NCBI GenBank assembly: GCA_020631735.1 | Contig: CM036201.1 | Location: 71,381,253 to 71,445,252, forward strand | Reading direction: 5' to 3' | Length of the DNA: 64,000 bases | Source: Saccharum officinarum | Taxonomy: Eukaryota > Streptophyta > Magnoliopsida > Poales > Poaceae | In this document: positions 1 through 11,886 of the stretch, one piece after another | Layout of the letters: every line of letters begins with the position of its first letter | Position numbering within the stretch: the first letter of the stretch is position 1 | Notes under the pieces: generated by a model | Databases searched by the model: none | What the model was told of the DNA's origin: nothing | What the model saw: only the letters and a program-made list of their open reading frames with translations | Translations under genes and position numbers: made by a program

Positions 1-609
1 AACACACCCTCAGGCTCCTGCTCCTGCGTGCCGACGCATGCACCATTGCACCACTGCACCCGCGAGCATGAGCGCGAGCATCTGGGCATCCGGCTCCGTC
101 CGGCATCCCCAACCGGACACGGTGATCCTGATCCACTCGAGCTAAAAAGCAACACCGTTTACTGTTTCGCGGAGCTAAGGTCTGTTTGATATCTTGTTTT
201 TTTAAACATCCATCTCATCGAATGTTTGATTACATGTATAGAGGGTTAAACATAGATTAATTATAAAACTAATTACACAGATTAAGATTAATTTATGAGA
301 CGAATCTATTAAATTTAATTAGCTTATTATTAATATCCGAACCTGTTAAAATTTAACGGGCGAGGCTCTAAACCACCGTGCCACTAGCCGCAGCCCGAAG
401 GCAAACCGAATCCCGCGGCCCGCCGCGCTGGCCACCTCGGTGCTCGGTTTATATCTAACGCCCTCGCTGTATGTATCACGCTATCAGTCTCACACTCTCG
501 CTCGCTCCCCACTTCGCATCGCCGAAGCACCACCACCACCTCACCCCCTCCACTCCGCTCCATCGCAGAGCGCAGCAGCAGCAGCCAGCAGCAGCAGAGG
601 AGAGGGGAG
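1..609. other. 5' flank of the epimerase gene, with a MITE relic
   Basis: No gene is seen here. Positions about 181-375 are AT-rich and carry the core of a common grass MITE (the GAATGTTTGA, CTAATTACACAGA and GAGACGAATCTATTAA blocks), but the terminal inverted repeats are eroded. The remainder, about 400-609, is the GC-rich presumed promoter and 5'UTR, with CAG/CCA-rich runs just upstream of the ATG at 610. A TATA-like stretch (TTTATATC) lies near 448. Confidence 0.5.
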
Positions 610-2077
610 ATGGGGACGCCGGCGTGGTGGACGTGGCCGCCAAGGCGTCAAGCTGGAGCGGCACGCGTGCTGCTGCGGCGCGCGGCGGGCGCCAAGCAGC
701 TCGTGTCGGCGTCGTCGCACCTGCTCTTCCGGGCCACCGTGCTCCCACGCTCGCGCTCGTCGTCCTCTTCGCCGTGCACTACCCGTCCCTGCTCTCCCAT
801 TCCTTCAGCCTCTCCGCGGCGCCCGGCCTCCGACTCCGGCTCCTCCTCCTCCTCGTCCTCGCCGCGGTCGCGGCACTCGCACCGGAGCCTGCTGGGCTCG
901 GGTGCGTCGTCGTTGTCGTACGGGCGGGGCGCGGCGTGGAGCGGGAGGTGCCGGCGCAGCGCCACGCCGCCGGCGGGACGGGGCGCTGTCCGTGCTCGTC
1001 ACGGGCGCCGCGGGCTTCGTGGGCGCGCACTGCTCGCTGGCGCTCCGCAGCGCGCGGCGACGGCGTGCTCGCCTCGACAACTTCAACGCCTACTACGACC
1101 CGTCCCTGAAGCGCGCGCGGCAGCGGCTCCTGCGTACCGCGCGGCGTGGTCGTGCTGGACGCCGACATCAACGACGCCGCGCTGCTGGAGCGCTCCTCTC
1201 CGCCGTGCCCTTCACGCACGTGCTGCACCTCGCCGCGCAGGCGGGCGTCCGCCCACGCGATGCGGGCGCCGCAGGCGTACGTGGCGTCCAACGTCGCCGG
1301 CCTCGTCGCGCTCTTCGAGGCCGCCGCCAGGCACGCCGACCCGCAGGCCGGCGTCGGTGGGCATCGTCGTCGTCGGTGTTTGTACGGGCTCAACACCGAG
1401 GCTCCATTCTCCGAGGAGCACCGCACCGACCGACCCGCGTCGCTGTACGCGGCCACCAAGAAGGCCGCGAGGCCATCGCGCACGCGTACAACCACATCTA
1501 CGGCCTCTCCATCACCGGCCTGCGATTCTTCACCGTCTACGGGCCGTGGGACGCCCCGACATGGCCTACTTCTCCTTCACCCGCAGCATCGTCGCCGGCG
1601 AGCCCATCACGCTCTTCCGCACCGCCGACGCGCCGACGCGCGCCGCGACTTCACCTACATTGAAAACGGACGTCGTCAGGGGCTGCCTCGCGCGCTCGAC
1701 ACGGCGGGCAAGAGCACGGGCTCCAAGTCCGGCAAGAAACGGGGCCCCCGCGCCGCTCCGCGTGTACAACCTCGGCAACACCTCGCCGGTGCCCGTCACA
1801 CGCATGGTCGCCATCCTCGAGAAGCTCCTCGGCAAGAAGGCGCACAAGCGCGTCGTCACGATGCCGACCAACGGCGACGTGCCGTTCACGCACGCCAATG
1901 TCAGCCACGCCCGCGCGCGACTTCGGGTACCACCCCGCCACCTCGCTCGAGGCCGGCCTCCGCCATTTCGTCGACTGGTTCGTGCGGTACTACAAGGTCG
2001 ACGTCAGGGGCGGCGGCAATGTCCTCGCCGGGAAGACCGCCAAGAGGAAATCCGTGCCCATGTCCGCAGCGTCGTGA
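610..2077 (+). pseudogene. UDP-glucuronate 4-epimerase-like gene (GAE family), frame broken many times
   Basis: The family converts UDP-glucuronate to UDP-galacturonate in the Golgi, supplying pectin synthesis; it is a type II membrane short-chain dehydrogenase. Recognisable pieces lie in order but in alternating frames. There is a hydrophobic anchor near 750-820, the Rossmann motif LVTGAAGFVG near 993-1022, and DNFNAYYDPSLKRARQ near 1075-1125. The HVLHLAAQAGVR block is near 1220 and the substrate motif GLNTEAPFSE near 1385. The catalytic block SLYAATKKA (YxxxK) is near 1440, followed by TGLRFFTVYGPW, GNTSPVPVT and NGDVPFTHANVS up to 1910. The last segment ends at TGA 2075-2077. I count roughly 18 frame switches in 1.4 kb, yet residues inside each segment look well conserved. 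That fits sequencing compressions in GC-rich DNA at least as well as a decayed gene. The start at 610 is the first ATG after the leader. Confidence 0.8.
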
Positions 2078-4488
2078 GGAGCCGCGCCGCCACAGCCGCC
2101 GCCGCGCGCGGCGTGTTCCCCGGCCGCCTCGGCCGTCCACCAACAATTGTGCATTCGATTGTCCTTGGAGGCTAGCTAGCTAGCAGTGTCCTGTAACTTT
2201 GCAAGGTGCTTATTGTTTAAGCCTTGCTACTTTTGCTTCTTCATGATGCTACCATAGCAGTGCTTAGTGGCATGGAAAAGGATCCATGGATAAACTAAGC
2301 TTAACTGCTTATATAAGCAAAACAAAAGGTAGAAAAAGATGTGGGTATCAGGATGTGGTATAGATAGACAACAGAGCAAAGCAAAGGGAGCCATGTCTGA
2401 ACAAAGATGAGGTCACTGGCTTCCTCATGGTTCACATAATTCAGCTCAAACTATTGCTATTTTTTGTTCAGATACTACTATGCTAGTATCTCATTCTTGT
2501 TCACTGTTGAGTCTGTGACCTATAAGACTCATGCCAAGAACTCAAAGATGCTGTGTTTGATGTAAATCCAAGAAATTGCAGGCTGCGAGAATGGCATTGT
2601 TTAGGTTTCGGCGGTGGACTTGATGCATGCAGCTTCTGCATCTTCCCCACATATATATTTATATATAAACCTGTGCAAATTTTGGCGCTGCATTTGCCTC
2701 TTTGTTGCGGTTCTCTGCACCAGGGTATCTTACTGCATGTGGAGCGATTGCGCAATCGGTTCTGAATTTTGTTGCAATGCAGTGTGGCTGGTGAGAGAGA
2801 GCGGACAGAAATGAATTTGTTTGGGCATTGGTACAAGTTCCTTTTAGAATCGTGCACTCGATGTGGGGAAAAAAAGGACGACGGTTTGTACCGTGGTACA
2901 GTCCTTGGTGGGCTTGGTTCCTTGACCTCTTGCAGCTGTTTCCCAAGATATTTCATCGAGTGTAGTCATCCATCCCAGCAGCATATTCAGCAATTGGCCA
3001 GCCCTTGCAATTGCAAGAAAGACCAGTAGAATGGCAGTGTGTGAACCGAACCGAGTGTCACGAGAGGCTACTGCTACTAGTAACACGGCATTTGCAGCGC
3101 GCAGTTGGTGCTGCGCGGTTCCTACACTGACTGAACTGTTTTATCTCGCTGTGGTACAGCACATTCAACAATCTACAGCGTGTGCGCCTTGGATTCCGAC
3201 AGCGCTCAATGCATTCCCATGGCCATGGTCACCATTGTCCATGTGCCTCTCAGATCCAACCATTCATTTCATGCCGTGACGGCTGGCCGCAATTCCTCTC
3301 TGCTCAGCTCCTGCCTTCACACGATGCATGCCACTCGTCTCTCTGATCCAGATACCCCAGCTTCCTCATGCCATCCTGCAAGTCAATCGAGTGTGAACAG
3401 CAATGCATACTGCAATGAGGCCTCTGAAACTCTACGCACTCTACTCTACGCACTCTCTAGGACCACTGAGCTGAGCATGCCTGCATCTGCATACATACAT
3501 ATACTCTACATACATACATACATACTGCAATGAGGCCTCTGAAACTCTGAATACTTTTTAGCACTGACAGTCTGAATTGTGGCCATCTTTTTCAGCACAA
3601 GGAAGACATTTTGAATCCGATGCACACTGGACTCCACTTCAGCCCTACCCTGCCCTTTATTAGTTGAAGCAAGCAACCGAAGATGTTCACTTCTGTTTGA
3701 TGTCAAGATCGAAAGGTCAAGCGATTAATGCAGCATTACTGCAACGAGCTACAGTGCAACTTTCCAACTAATCAGTCCTTGTAGGTAGATGACTACAGTC
3801 TACTCGTACCACTTGAGATACAATACAACCACACGAAGCCACAAAAGTCTACCGTGCCCATTGGCATGGCCCGGTACTGTACAACTAGGCCTGGCTGGGT
3901 TTTGTTGTCGCTACTGCTGCATCAGAACAGAAGCCCTGGTCCCCGTCACCCCGTGGACACGGTGAGCTGGAGGATTAAGCAGTGTTTTACCTGTATCAGG
4001 CTATCAGCATCAGGTTAAGCATGTGTTGACCTCATCTAACTAACTCTGGTCCCCTTGTTGCCTCACCACTTGTAGTAGTGGCAGCAGATTCTGAGCTGAG
4101 AATGAGATGCCTGCCTTATTCACTTTTCACCGACAGAAGAGCCATGGATGAAGCAACTGTATGTATCTGAATTTCCTGAGGTTGGGAGTTTCGCAGCTTG
4201 TCTTGTCCTGATAATTGCATCCTGGGTGGCTGCTAATTGCTCACCCCATGTGTGCTTGTTTCTGCTAACCTTTATATGTGATTAATAGGTTTGCCTGTAA
4301 CAATTATATTGTGAACACTGAACAGTGCCAGGAGCCAACCCTGACCCATAAACCAAAGAATTGGTTAGTGAATTCAATTTGGTTGGTACTGGGATACTGT
4401 TGCTTATAACTTCTGAAGGACATTGGAAGCTGGACAGGTGACTTCACCATATGGTTCCTGCACATCCAGGACCCATAATAATAGCTGA
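2078..4488. other. Intergenic region without a recognised gene
   Basis: The first ~200 bases are the presumed 3'UTR of the epimerase gene. No ORF here has protein-like composition. A 28-base direct repeat (CATACTGCAATG...) occurs at 3406-3433 and 3521-3548, with an ACAT microsatellite between the copies near 3490-3522. Confidence 0.5.
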
Positions 4489-4727
4489 GGCCATGTTTAG
4501 TTTGCAAATTTTTCAACCCGATAAATAGTACCACTTTCGTCTTATTTGACAAATATTGTCCAATCGTGGACCAACTAGGCTCAAAAAAATTTATCTCGTG
4601 ATTTTCGACTAAACTGTGTAATTAGTTATTTTTTACCTACATTTAATACTTCATGCAAGCGGCTAAAAATTGATGTGATGCAGAGAGTGAAAAAAATTCT
4701 AACTTTTGGGTGCATCTAAACAAGGCC
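4489..4727. mobile_element. MITE, GGCC(T/A)TGTTTAG-terminus family
   Basis: Terminal inverted repeats are GGCCATGTTTAG on the left and CTAAACAAGGCC on the right. The interior has the family blocks (GTGTAATTAGTT, CATGCAAG). It is a non-autonomous DNA element of about 239 bp. Flanking trinucleotides are TGA and TAA, so the target duplication is not clean. Confidence 0.75.
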
Positions 4728-4797
4728 TAAGTAAATGAACATGGAGTACGTACATTCGTCGCTCTTTCTTTCCTCATTCATGGGAATTGAAAACCTA

Positions 4798-5122
4798 GGC
4801 TGTGTTTAGTTTTCACGCAAAAATTTTTCACCCCATCATATCGAATGTTTGGACACATGCATGGAGTACTAAATGTAAACGGAAAAAACTAATTGCACAG
4901 TTTGGTTGGAAACCATGAGACGAATATTTTAAGCCTAATTAGTCCATGATTAGACTTCAGTGCTACAGTAACACACATGTGCTAATGACAACATAATTAG
5001 GCTTAATAAATTCGTCTCGCGGTTTCCAGACAAGTTATGTCATTATTATTTTTAATTAATATCCGAAAACCCCTTCAGACATCGACCCCAAAATTTTTTC
5101 TTTCGCGACCTAAACGAGGCCC
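4798..5122. mobile_element. MITE, same terminus family, longer version
   Basis: It opens GGCTGTGTTTAG and closes CTAAACGAGGCCC, flanked by CTA and TAG. The interior is a long imperfect hairpin: GAGACGAATATTTTAAGCC on one arm pairs with GGCTTAATAAATTCGTCTC on the other. Confidence 0.75.
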
Positions 5123-6083
5123 TAGTCTGTCAAGACATGCCATTGCTTCGGTGGTTACTGGCAAAAGGGCTAGATTTTAGTAATTTGGAGCTGGTCTGTT
5201 CGTGGTATTGCAGTACTACACCTATACTTGCGACAATGCCTCGTTTTATCAGTCTCGTCCCTCGCGGTTGAAGCCATGCATGGATCACTGGACGGACGAG
5301 CTGAAACTTTCGCTTTCCATCAGCAGCAGATCTTGGATCACTGATCAGACAACACGATCTTACGACAACTTTTTCCTGACCCCAGCAGTCACCGAGGTTA
5401 TCTAAAGCTCCTAGTCCTAGTCCTAGATGCAACCATGTGTGTGTCATCACCGAGGTTTCTTCATTGCGCTGCTTCCACTGGTGGTCTAGTTCACCTTTTT
5501 TTTTTCTTCCCTGTCTGCTCACTCCCTTTTCTTTGCGCTGTGCTGAACAGCTGCGGGCCTGCGCGGTAGCGTTTCTGATCTGGGCACCTGGCTGAACGAC
5601 CTGCTGCGTCCACTGAAGCTCGTCAGGGCAATCGAGGGCCTCTCTTCGTGCCCTTCTCTGCATCCATGCTCGATTGGCCCTCAGGCCCTCCTGACTCCTG
5701 AGATGGGAAATCGAGAACCAATTGCGCCGTAGGGAAAGTCAACTTGTTGGTGGAAAGCATGGGACACTCCACTCTGCTTCAGCTGCCCTGAACACTCAGG
5801 GAAGGGAAGAGGAAGATCATCATGGACATGAGCGTCGCATGTATACAATACAATACAAGGAAGAGCATTTTTTTTTGAGGACCGATATAGCGTCAACGCG
5901 GTGTATGTGGGCCCCCTGTCGCTCGTGAAAGAACCGGACGGCCCAAGGAGGAGGAGATGCAACGAGTCATCTCGGACAACACAAAACGGGCCTCAGTTAG
6001 GCCCATGTTTCAGTTGAGGCCCATCTGGCAAACGCATACGGAGGACATTCTAGTCCAGGAGCAAAAGGTCCGCAGCCGAATTA
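5123..6083. other. Intergenic region without a recognised gene
   Basis: Only short overlapping ORFs on both strands, none resembling a known protein. The right end, 6075-6083, is one copy of a 9-bp target duplication belonging to the adjacent Mutator-like MITE. Confidence 0.4.
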
Positions 6084-7198
6084 GGAAAAAGTCTATTTTT
6101 CCTCCCCCAACTCTCACAAAAGTTCACTTTTCCTCCCTCAACTTCAAAACCGGACAAACCACCTCCCTCAACTTTTCAAACCGTGCATTTTACCTCCCTC
6201 GAGCGGTTTTGAAGGCGGTTTTGCTACAGTAAAACGGTGGTATGCTACAGTGCCCAGTGGTTTTGCTACGATGCCTATGTTTTTGTCTTTTCTTTTTTTA
6301 TTTATTTTTGCTGAATCTTTAAAAAATCATAGTAAATCACAGAAAAATCATAAAATGGAAAATCTAATTTTGTTGCACTCCACATGAGTAGATCTACACA
6401 GTGAACATATAATATGGTATGCTTTAGTACAAAGTTTTTGCTATGAAAGTTTTGTCTTTTTCTTTTTTATTTATTTGACTGAATCTTTGAAAAATCATAG
6501 TAAATCACAGAAAAATCATAAAATAGAAAATCTAATTTTGTTGGACTCCACATGAGTAGATCTAGATAGTAAACATATAATATGGTATGCTTTAGTCCAA
6601 CAAAATAATTATAGAAGCCGCAGCTATGAATTATTGCAATTAATTATAGAAAAACATAGATCTAAAGCTACAATAAAAATTTTGTACTAAAATATACCAT
6701 ATTATATGTTCACTATATAGATATGCTCATGTGGAGTCTAACAAAATTAGATTTTCTATTTTATGATTTTTTTGTAATTTACTATGATTTTTCAAAGATT
6801 CAGCCAAAATAAATAAAAAAGAAAAAGGCAAAACCTTCGTAGCAAAAACTTTGTACTAAAGCATACCATATTATATGTTCACTGTGTAGATCTAATCATG
6901 TGGAGTACAACAAAATTGGATTTTCCATTTTATGATTTTTCTGTGATTTACTATGATTTTTCAAAGATTCAGCCGAAATAAATAAAAAAAGAAAAGACAA
7001 AAACATGGGCACTGTAGCAAAACAACTGAACACTGTAGCATACCGCCGTTTACTGTAGCAAAACCGCCTTCAAAACCGCTCGAGGGAGGTAAAATGCACG
7101 GTTTGAAAAGTTGAGGGAGGTGGTTTGTCCGGTTTTGAAGTTGAGGGAGGAAAAGTGGACTTTTGTGATAGTTGGGGGAGGAAAAATAGACTTTTTCC
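6084..7198. mobile_element. Mutator-like foldback MITE with 9-bp target duplication
   Basis: The left end GGAAAAAGTCTATTTTTCC and the right end GGAAAAATAGACTTTTTCC are inverted repeats that continue for more than 100 bp, including the CTCGAG and TTTGCTACAG blocks. The flanks are GCCGAATTA (6075-6083) and GCCGAATAA (7199-7207), an 8/9 match. A 9-bp duplication is the hallmark of the Mutator superfamily. The inner part carries two direct copies of an AT-rich module (near 6290-6440 and 6455-6600) followed by two inverted copies (near 6650-6800 and 6830-7000). It is therefore longer than its relative at 30596. No transposase is present. Confidence 0.8.
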
Positions 7199-8199
7199 GC
7201 CGAATAAAACAAGTCAACAGACGGAATTGCCCCAACCAAACCAACCCAGCCGAACGCAGTCGCAGCCCGACACATGTCACCGGAATGGGCCTCGTCTCCG
7301 CAGGCCAGCACGCAGCACGCCGCCTTTTGTGATGGATGGGTGGTGGCGTGTGGTGCGGGACTCCGGGGGAAAGCAATCGGGGAGTCCGAGCACTAGCGAG
7401 AGCAGAGAGCATCGTCAGCAAAGCCAGCCAGCCAGCCTCGACTCCTCACGAACCCTCCTCGCGCCGCCGCCGGGATCATCACGCCGTTGCCCGATCTGCT
7501 CGCGCGGAAACCTGTTGCCGTTGCTGTTCCTGTCTTTGGACGGACGTAGCGCCCCGGACTTTGGTGTTCCTCTCCTCACCGAATCGGAGCCGGCTAGGCG
7601 TCAGTTTGGTCCGAGATCGGGAGGGGAAGCTGCGGTGGAAGCCCCCTCGGCTAGTTCTACAGCTCTTCTGCTTACTTTCTGGAAGCCTCAGCGGACGGCG
7701 GTGTACGGCTGGGTCTTGGTCTGGGTCTGTGCCGAGCGCCGCGTGGATGCGCTGCGTCTCCGGAGCCGGAGCATACGACGAGGCTGCTGCTTCGGGTCGA
7801 GGCGCGGGGCCCGGGCTATCGTTCCACCTGCTGTGGCTCTGGGTGGGGATCGGCGGCGGGGAGTGAGCGATCGGATGGAAGAGGACTGAACTTACTGCTC
7901 TTGAGTCTTATTATACATTTGTACTGCACCTGGATTTCAGACCAGCAAGAGAGCTGGAGCCGATTGGGCAGTTGGATCGGTTTGATTACCCGTTGCAGCG
8001 GCACAAATCAGGAGTTGATTCGAGTGTTTGGTACGGTTGTGGTGGTGGTGGTGGTGCGCTCTGCACCGGCTTCGCCCCAAGGCGCTACCAATCGGGATAT
8101 GGTGGACGAGAGGGATCCGGGGTGCGTGTCTGGAGATCTGGTTGAACTGCCGTGCTGGGGATTCTTCAGTCTCATTGTACGTCAGCTAGGTGTGGCACG
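7199..8199 (+). promoter_or_regulatory. Presumed promoter and 5'UTR of the lysine-rich gene
   Basis: GC-rich, with no convincing coding frame despite long open stretches at 7125-7889. It lies directly between the Mutator-like MITE and the ATG at 8200. The transcription start is not defined by the sequence alone. Confidence 0.4.
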
Positions 8200-11100
8200 A
8201 TGTCGAGGTGCTTCCCGTTCCCGCCGCCAGGGTTTGAATCAAAGCCCAGGAGTGAGGAGCGACACAAGGATTTGCTGAGAAAGGTTCATTCTCTGTGCCC
8301 CTTAGATGGTTTGCTGAAATAGACTGCAATTTTATGATTCATGAAAGATCTCTCTGGATTGTTCTGAAGCTGTTGCACTTACCATATTGATGTCATGCTT
8401 TGTCCTTTAAATCACAAGAATGGTGCATGGTAACATAGTTAAGCAACACGGTTAGTATTTCATGAATACGAGCATGGCGATCCTATCGAACCACCCAACT
8501 GTACTTATTGTACTAAATGTTATTCAATGAATCAAATATTTGAGAGGGAAATCGTGGAAAACATAAGAAACGTTATGTCTTAGCGAAACACACAATGATT
8601 TGAGTTTTATCACAATAAAAAGTATTATTAATAGATTACTAGTTTTGAAAGTGTTAGATATCATAAAGCAGCAGAGAATATACCAATGTGTTTTAGAGGG
8701 AAAAGAGCAGCTGGGAAGGACCCTGCTTCTTTGCTCCTTATCCTAATACATGTTTCTTAATCAGCTTCTCGGGGTGGGGGTGGGGGGCGCTCTACTTCTT
8801 TTTGCCTCTTTGAAAATAGAAATCCATAAAAGCTAGAAAAATATGGATAGTTAGTATTACACTTTTTTCTATGTCTGAGGAAGATAACATGTTGACCTGA
8901 TCTGTGTATTGCTTAAGAGTGCGTCTTATGGATTTTGTAACATTTCCTTGAGAGACTGGAGTACATGACTGAAACTACAAAGAATTGCACAATTTACACA
9001 TATAGCTTTATTTCGAATCCATATTTCTTTCACATTTTTGTATAGATAAAGTGTGCGTCATATGCTATGATAAACAGCATTCTTTCACATAAGATATTTA
9101 TATAGCTCAGTCCTCAGCTATGCTCGCCGAGATATTTATAGGGCAGGCTGGTGCAGTTGGTGAGTGCTAGCTCGCCGAGTCACCAGGTCCTGGGTTCGAA
9201 GCCGTCTCTCTGCAGAATTTCTGCGGGGGTAAGACTTTACTTCGGTTATTCCCTTCCCCAGACCCCACTCGTGTGGGAGCCTCTGGCACTGGGTCTGCCC
9301 TTTTTTTCTGCCCTCAGCTATGCGGGATGATTAAGAAATATTGATTAATAGTCTGTACGTCCTGCGTGTTAATTTTTTGTTAGTACTTGGTTGTGTACCC
9401 GGTTAATTTTTTAAGTACTTGGTCGCGTACTGTATGAAAACCACCATTTTACAGTAGGATTTGATCTGAACTTCTGCAGTATTTTTCACATTATTTTTGT
9501 TGCGTACTAAATCATTACCTGAGTGGACCCTGGGCCTTACCATTGCCTTTCAAATTTGTGAACATTTCATAGGCTACGACTTGTTCCTGCATTCTACTAT
9601 TACTGCACCTTGCTACTGTGGTTGGGTTAACCTGGAAGTACAAGAGCATGGCATGTAATATTTTTGTCTTGAACCAAATGACATGAAAAAAGCTTTTGAT
9701 TTGATATGCCTGAATATATTTCGCTTTGGATCTTAAATCCTGATTCGAATTATTTCAGCATGCCTCAACCATGAAGTCCTTGACGTGGACCCGTAACTGC
9801 AATATTGTGATGATTATGTCTAAAAATGCAATGAGGTGCTAGTTGTATTTTCTTAGCATGTACCGAAGGGCTAGGAAGAATGGTCAGTATTGAATGTGTG
9901 AATTATTAATTCTGTATAGTGAATTCACTGGTATTAAATATGTGCCGCTTATTTCAGGAAAAGCACAAGGATAAGAAGCACAGAAAGACAAAGGACAGGG
10001 AAAAAGGAGAAACAAAAGAAAAGGGTAGAGATCATAGTAAAGATAAGCACAACAGGAAACACAAAAGAGCGAAGTGCGGAGAGAGGAAAAAGAATAAGGA
10101 CATATATAAAGACAGAAACCAAACCTTGAGACATAGAAAACCTGAAGAAAATGGGCATCATGAATCAGTCAAAGATATTATACCAGCTGATGAGTTGGTT
10201 ACCCGAATTTTTGGTCAAGGAGATCATACAGACCACAAATATAACAATACTGAGTTGCTTCCTTGGAGCACTGATAGCATTGGTTGTACAGGTCTTAAAG
10301 AGAAGGAAAGGAATTTGCTTGGCAGAATGGTTAAGAAATCTGCACAAGCAACAAAAGACAATTATGTGATGGTGCAAAAGAGTGATAGTATTGCTCACGC
10401 CAATAAAAAAGGAATGGGCTGCGGTATCGATTCTAAAACTGAAATAAAGAATGGGAAGAGTCTTCAAGATAGATCAGCTCAAATGCATTCCAGAAAAAGG
10501 CACAATTGTAATGGAGTTGGTGTATGCCATGATAATTCTGATACACAAAGAAGCTTTGAAGGTGTACATATTGCAACTGGCAGAGTCAGACCTAGCCCAA
10601 ATACTTTTCAGAGAACAGAAGAAACAGGACAAGATCCTGATATTTCTGTCCATTCTGCAAACATGAAAAATGACAGATGTAGCACAAAAGGTATGGGGGA
10701 GGAAAATCAAAGTGCTAACAATTTCCATCGCAAGACGGATAGGCAATTTGCACGAAATAAAGATGGAGCAATTGAAGGGAAGGCAAAAGGTAACTATCGT
10801 AAAGGTCTTGAAGGCAAAGATAGAGATAGTGTTGTAAAGAAAAGAAAGACTGAATGCGAAAATAAAGAGAAAGAAGTGGAGAAATATGGCACTTTCAATG
10901 AGCAGAAACATGAAGATCTTGATGCAAGCAAGGACAAGGTCGATAATCTGGTGCGTTTGGGCTGTCTTAATGGGCAAAAGTTTGCTTCTGATATCAGGAA
11001 AATGAAAGACTTTGACCCTAATAGCTCTCCACATGGCAAGTTCCTTTTCTCTCCTTTCTTTCTGTTTTCTGGTGAGTTCCTTTTATATAAAGGGGGTGCT

Positions 11101-11886
11101 TAGCACGGCTCCTCTTGAAGGGCTCCTCCAGAGGAGCCAGAGCCATTTTGAAGGAGCCACAACAGCTCCGGCTCCTATCCTTTTTACTGAAAAACGGCTC
11201 CTCCAGGAAAACGTTTGCAGGGCTCCTCTGCAGGAGCAGGTGCCGGAGCCGGGGAGGAGCCCTGCCAAATAGGCCCAAAGTAGCCAATGACCTTTTCTCC
11301 CTCCTTTTCTGTGAGCATATAGTTCATAACAGCACAAACATGCTAAATACATTGAATCAGCAAGATTTAAATTTTACTTATTTTGAGTCTCATTTGGAAT
11401 ATATTGACAAAACACAGTATTAGAACAAGTAAACCACCAATGATATCTCTTTCCAATCTTACTTGCGTGGACAAGAAAATTTCACAGCATGCACAGTGGA
11501 TCACACGTCATTCTTCTACAAAACTAATTGGGTTGAATACTTGTGATATAGGTCAGCATGAGTGCCAACATAGCTATAACAATGGCGTCACTGGCTCTCG
11601 TTATTCAGAGGAGCAAATGCCTTCAGTTTCTTCATCTGGTTATGAGAGTAGCAAAGCTTATCTGAAGCAACCTCACCCTGATATCAATTATCTGAGCCAA
11701 GTGCACTGCATACCTTCAACACAGGACTTCTCAGAGTACATTGATCAGGACTGGTTGTTTTCCGTGGATCATGTTTGGCAGAAAACAGTGACATTTAAGG
11801 CTGCGGAATCACGCCAAGTTTGGTCTGATGCACAGCTAATTGATACTGCAGATGTAATTGCTATGCCTTACGTTGTTCCTTTGTGA
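8200..11886 (+). CDS. Lysine-rich nuclear-type protein of the plant MSRCFPFPPPG family, function unknown
   Basis: Proposed coding sequence: join(8200-8283, 9958-11039, 11418-11886), 544 aa. Exon 1 encodes the family signature MSRCFPFPPPGFE and ends at AAG|GT in phase 0. Exon 2 opens after TTTCAG with a long Lys/Arg/Glu/Asp-rich tract (KHKDKKHRKTKDREK), which suggests a nuclear, disordered, highly charged protein. Exon 3 ends with the conserved tail: DQDWLF near 11750, QVWSDAQ, and ADVIAMPYVVPL before the TGA. Both ends match a plant family often annotated only as myb-like X or uncharacterised; I know no established function. The second intron uses donor CAA|GTTCCT, and a GC donor at CATG|GCAAGT is an alternative that does not keep the frame. 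Intron 1 holds a SINE and intron 2 a small MITE. Confidence 0.75.
9124..9311 (+). mobile_element. tRNA-derived SINE in intron 1
   Basis: It contains a pol III A box (TGGTGCAGTTGGTGAGTGC near 9149) and a B box (GGTTCGAAGCC at 9193). It ends in GGGTCTGCCC followed by a T run, as grass SINEs do. The 12-base sequence CCTCAGCTATGC occurs on both sides (9112-9123 and 9312-9323) and reads as the target duplication. Confidence 0.8.
11092..11275. mobile_element. Small GC-rich MITE in intron 2
   Basis: Imperfect inverted termini GGGTGCTTAGCACGGCTCCTC (left) and GAGGAGCCCTGCCAAATAGGCCC (right). The interior repeats CTCC/GGAGCC motifs and folds back on itself. The termini resemble hAT-like MITEs of grasses. 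The target duplication is unclear. Confidence 0.65.

Noticed and set aside
440..2183. Several separate long ORFs in the epimerase region
   Set aside because: They are pieces of one frameshifted gene plus out-of-frame shadows in GC-rich DNA.
7125..7889. A 254-codon open frame upstream of the lysine-rich gene
   Set aside because: It starts within the MITE terminus and has no protein-like features; two overlapping frames are equally open.
9141..9203. A tRNA gene
   Set aside because: A and B boxes are present, but there is no cloverleaf acceptor stem, and the T-rich tail and target duplication identify a SINE.
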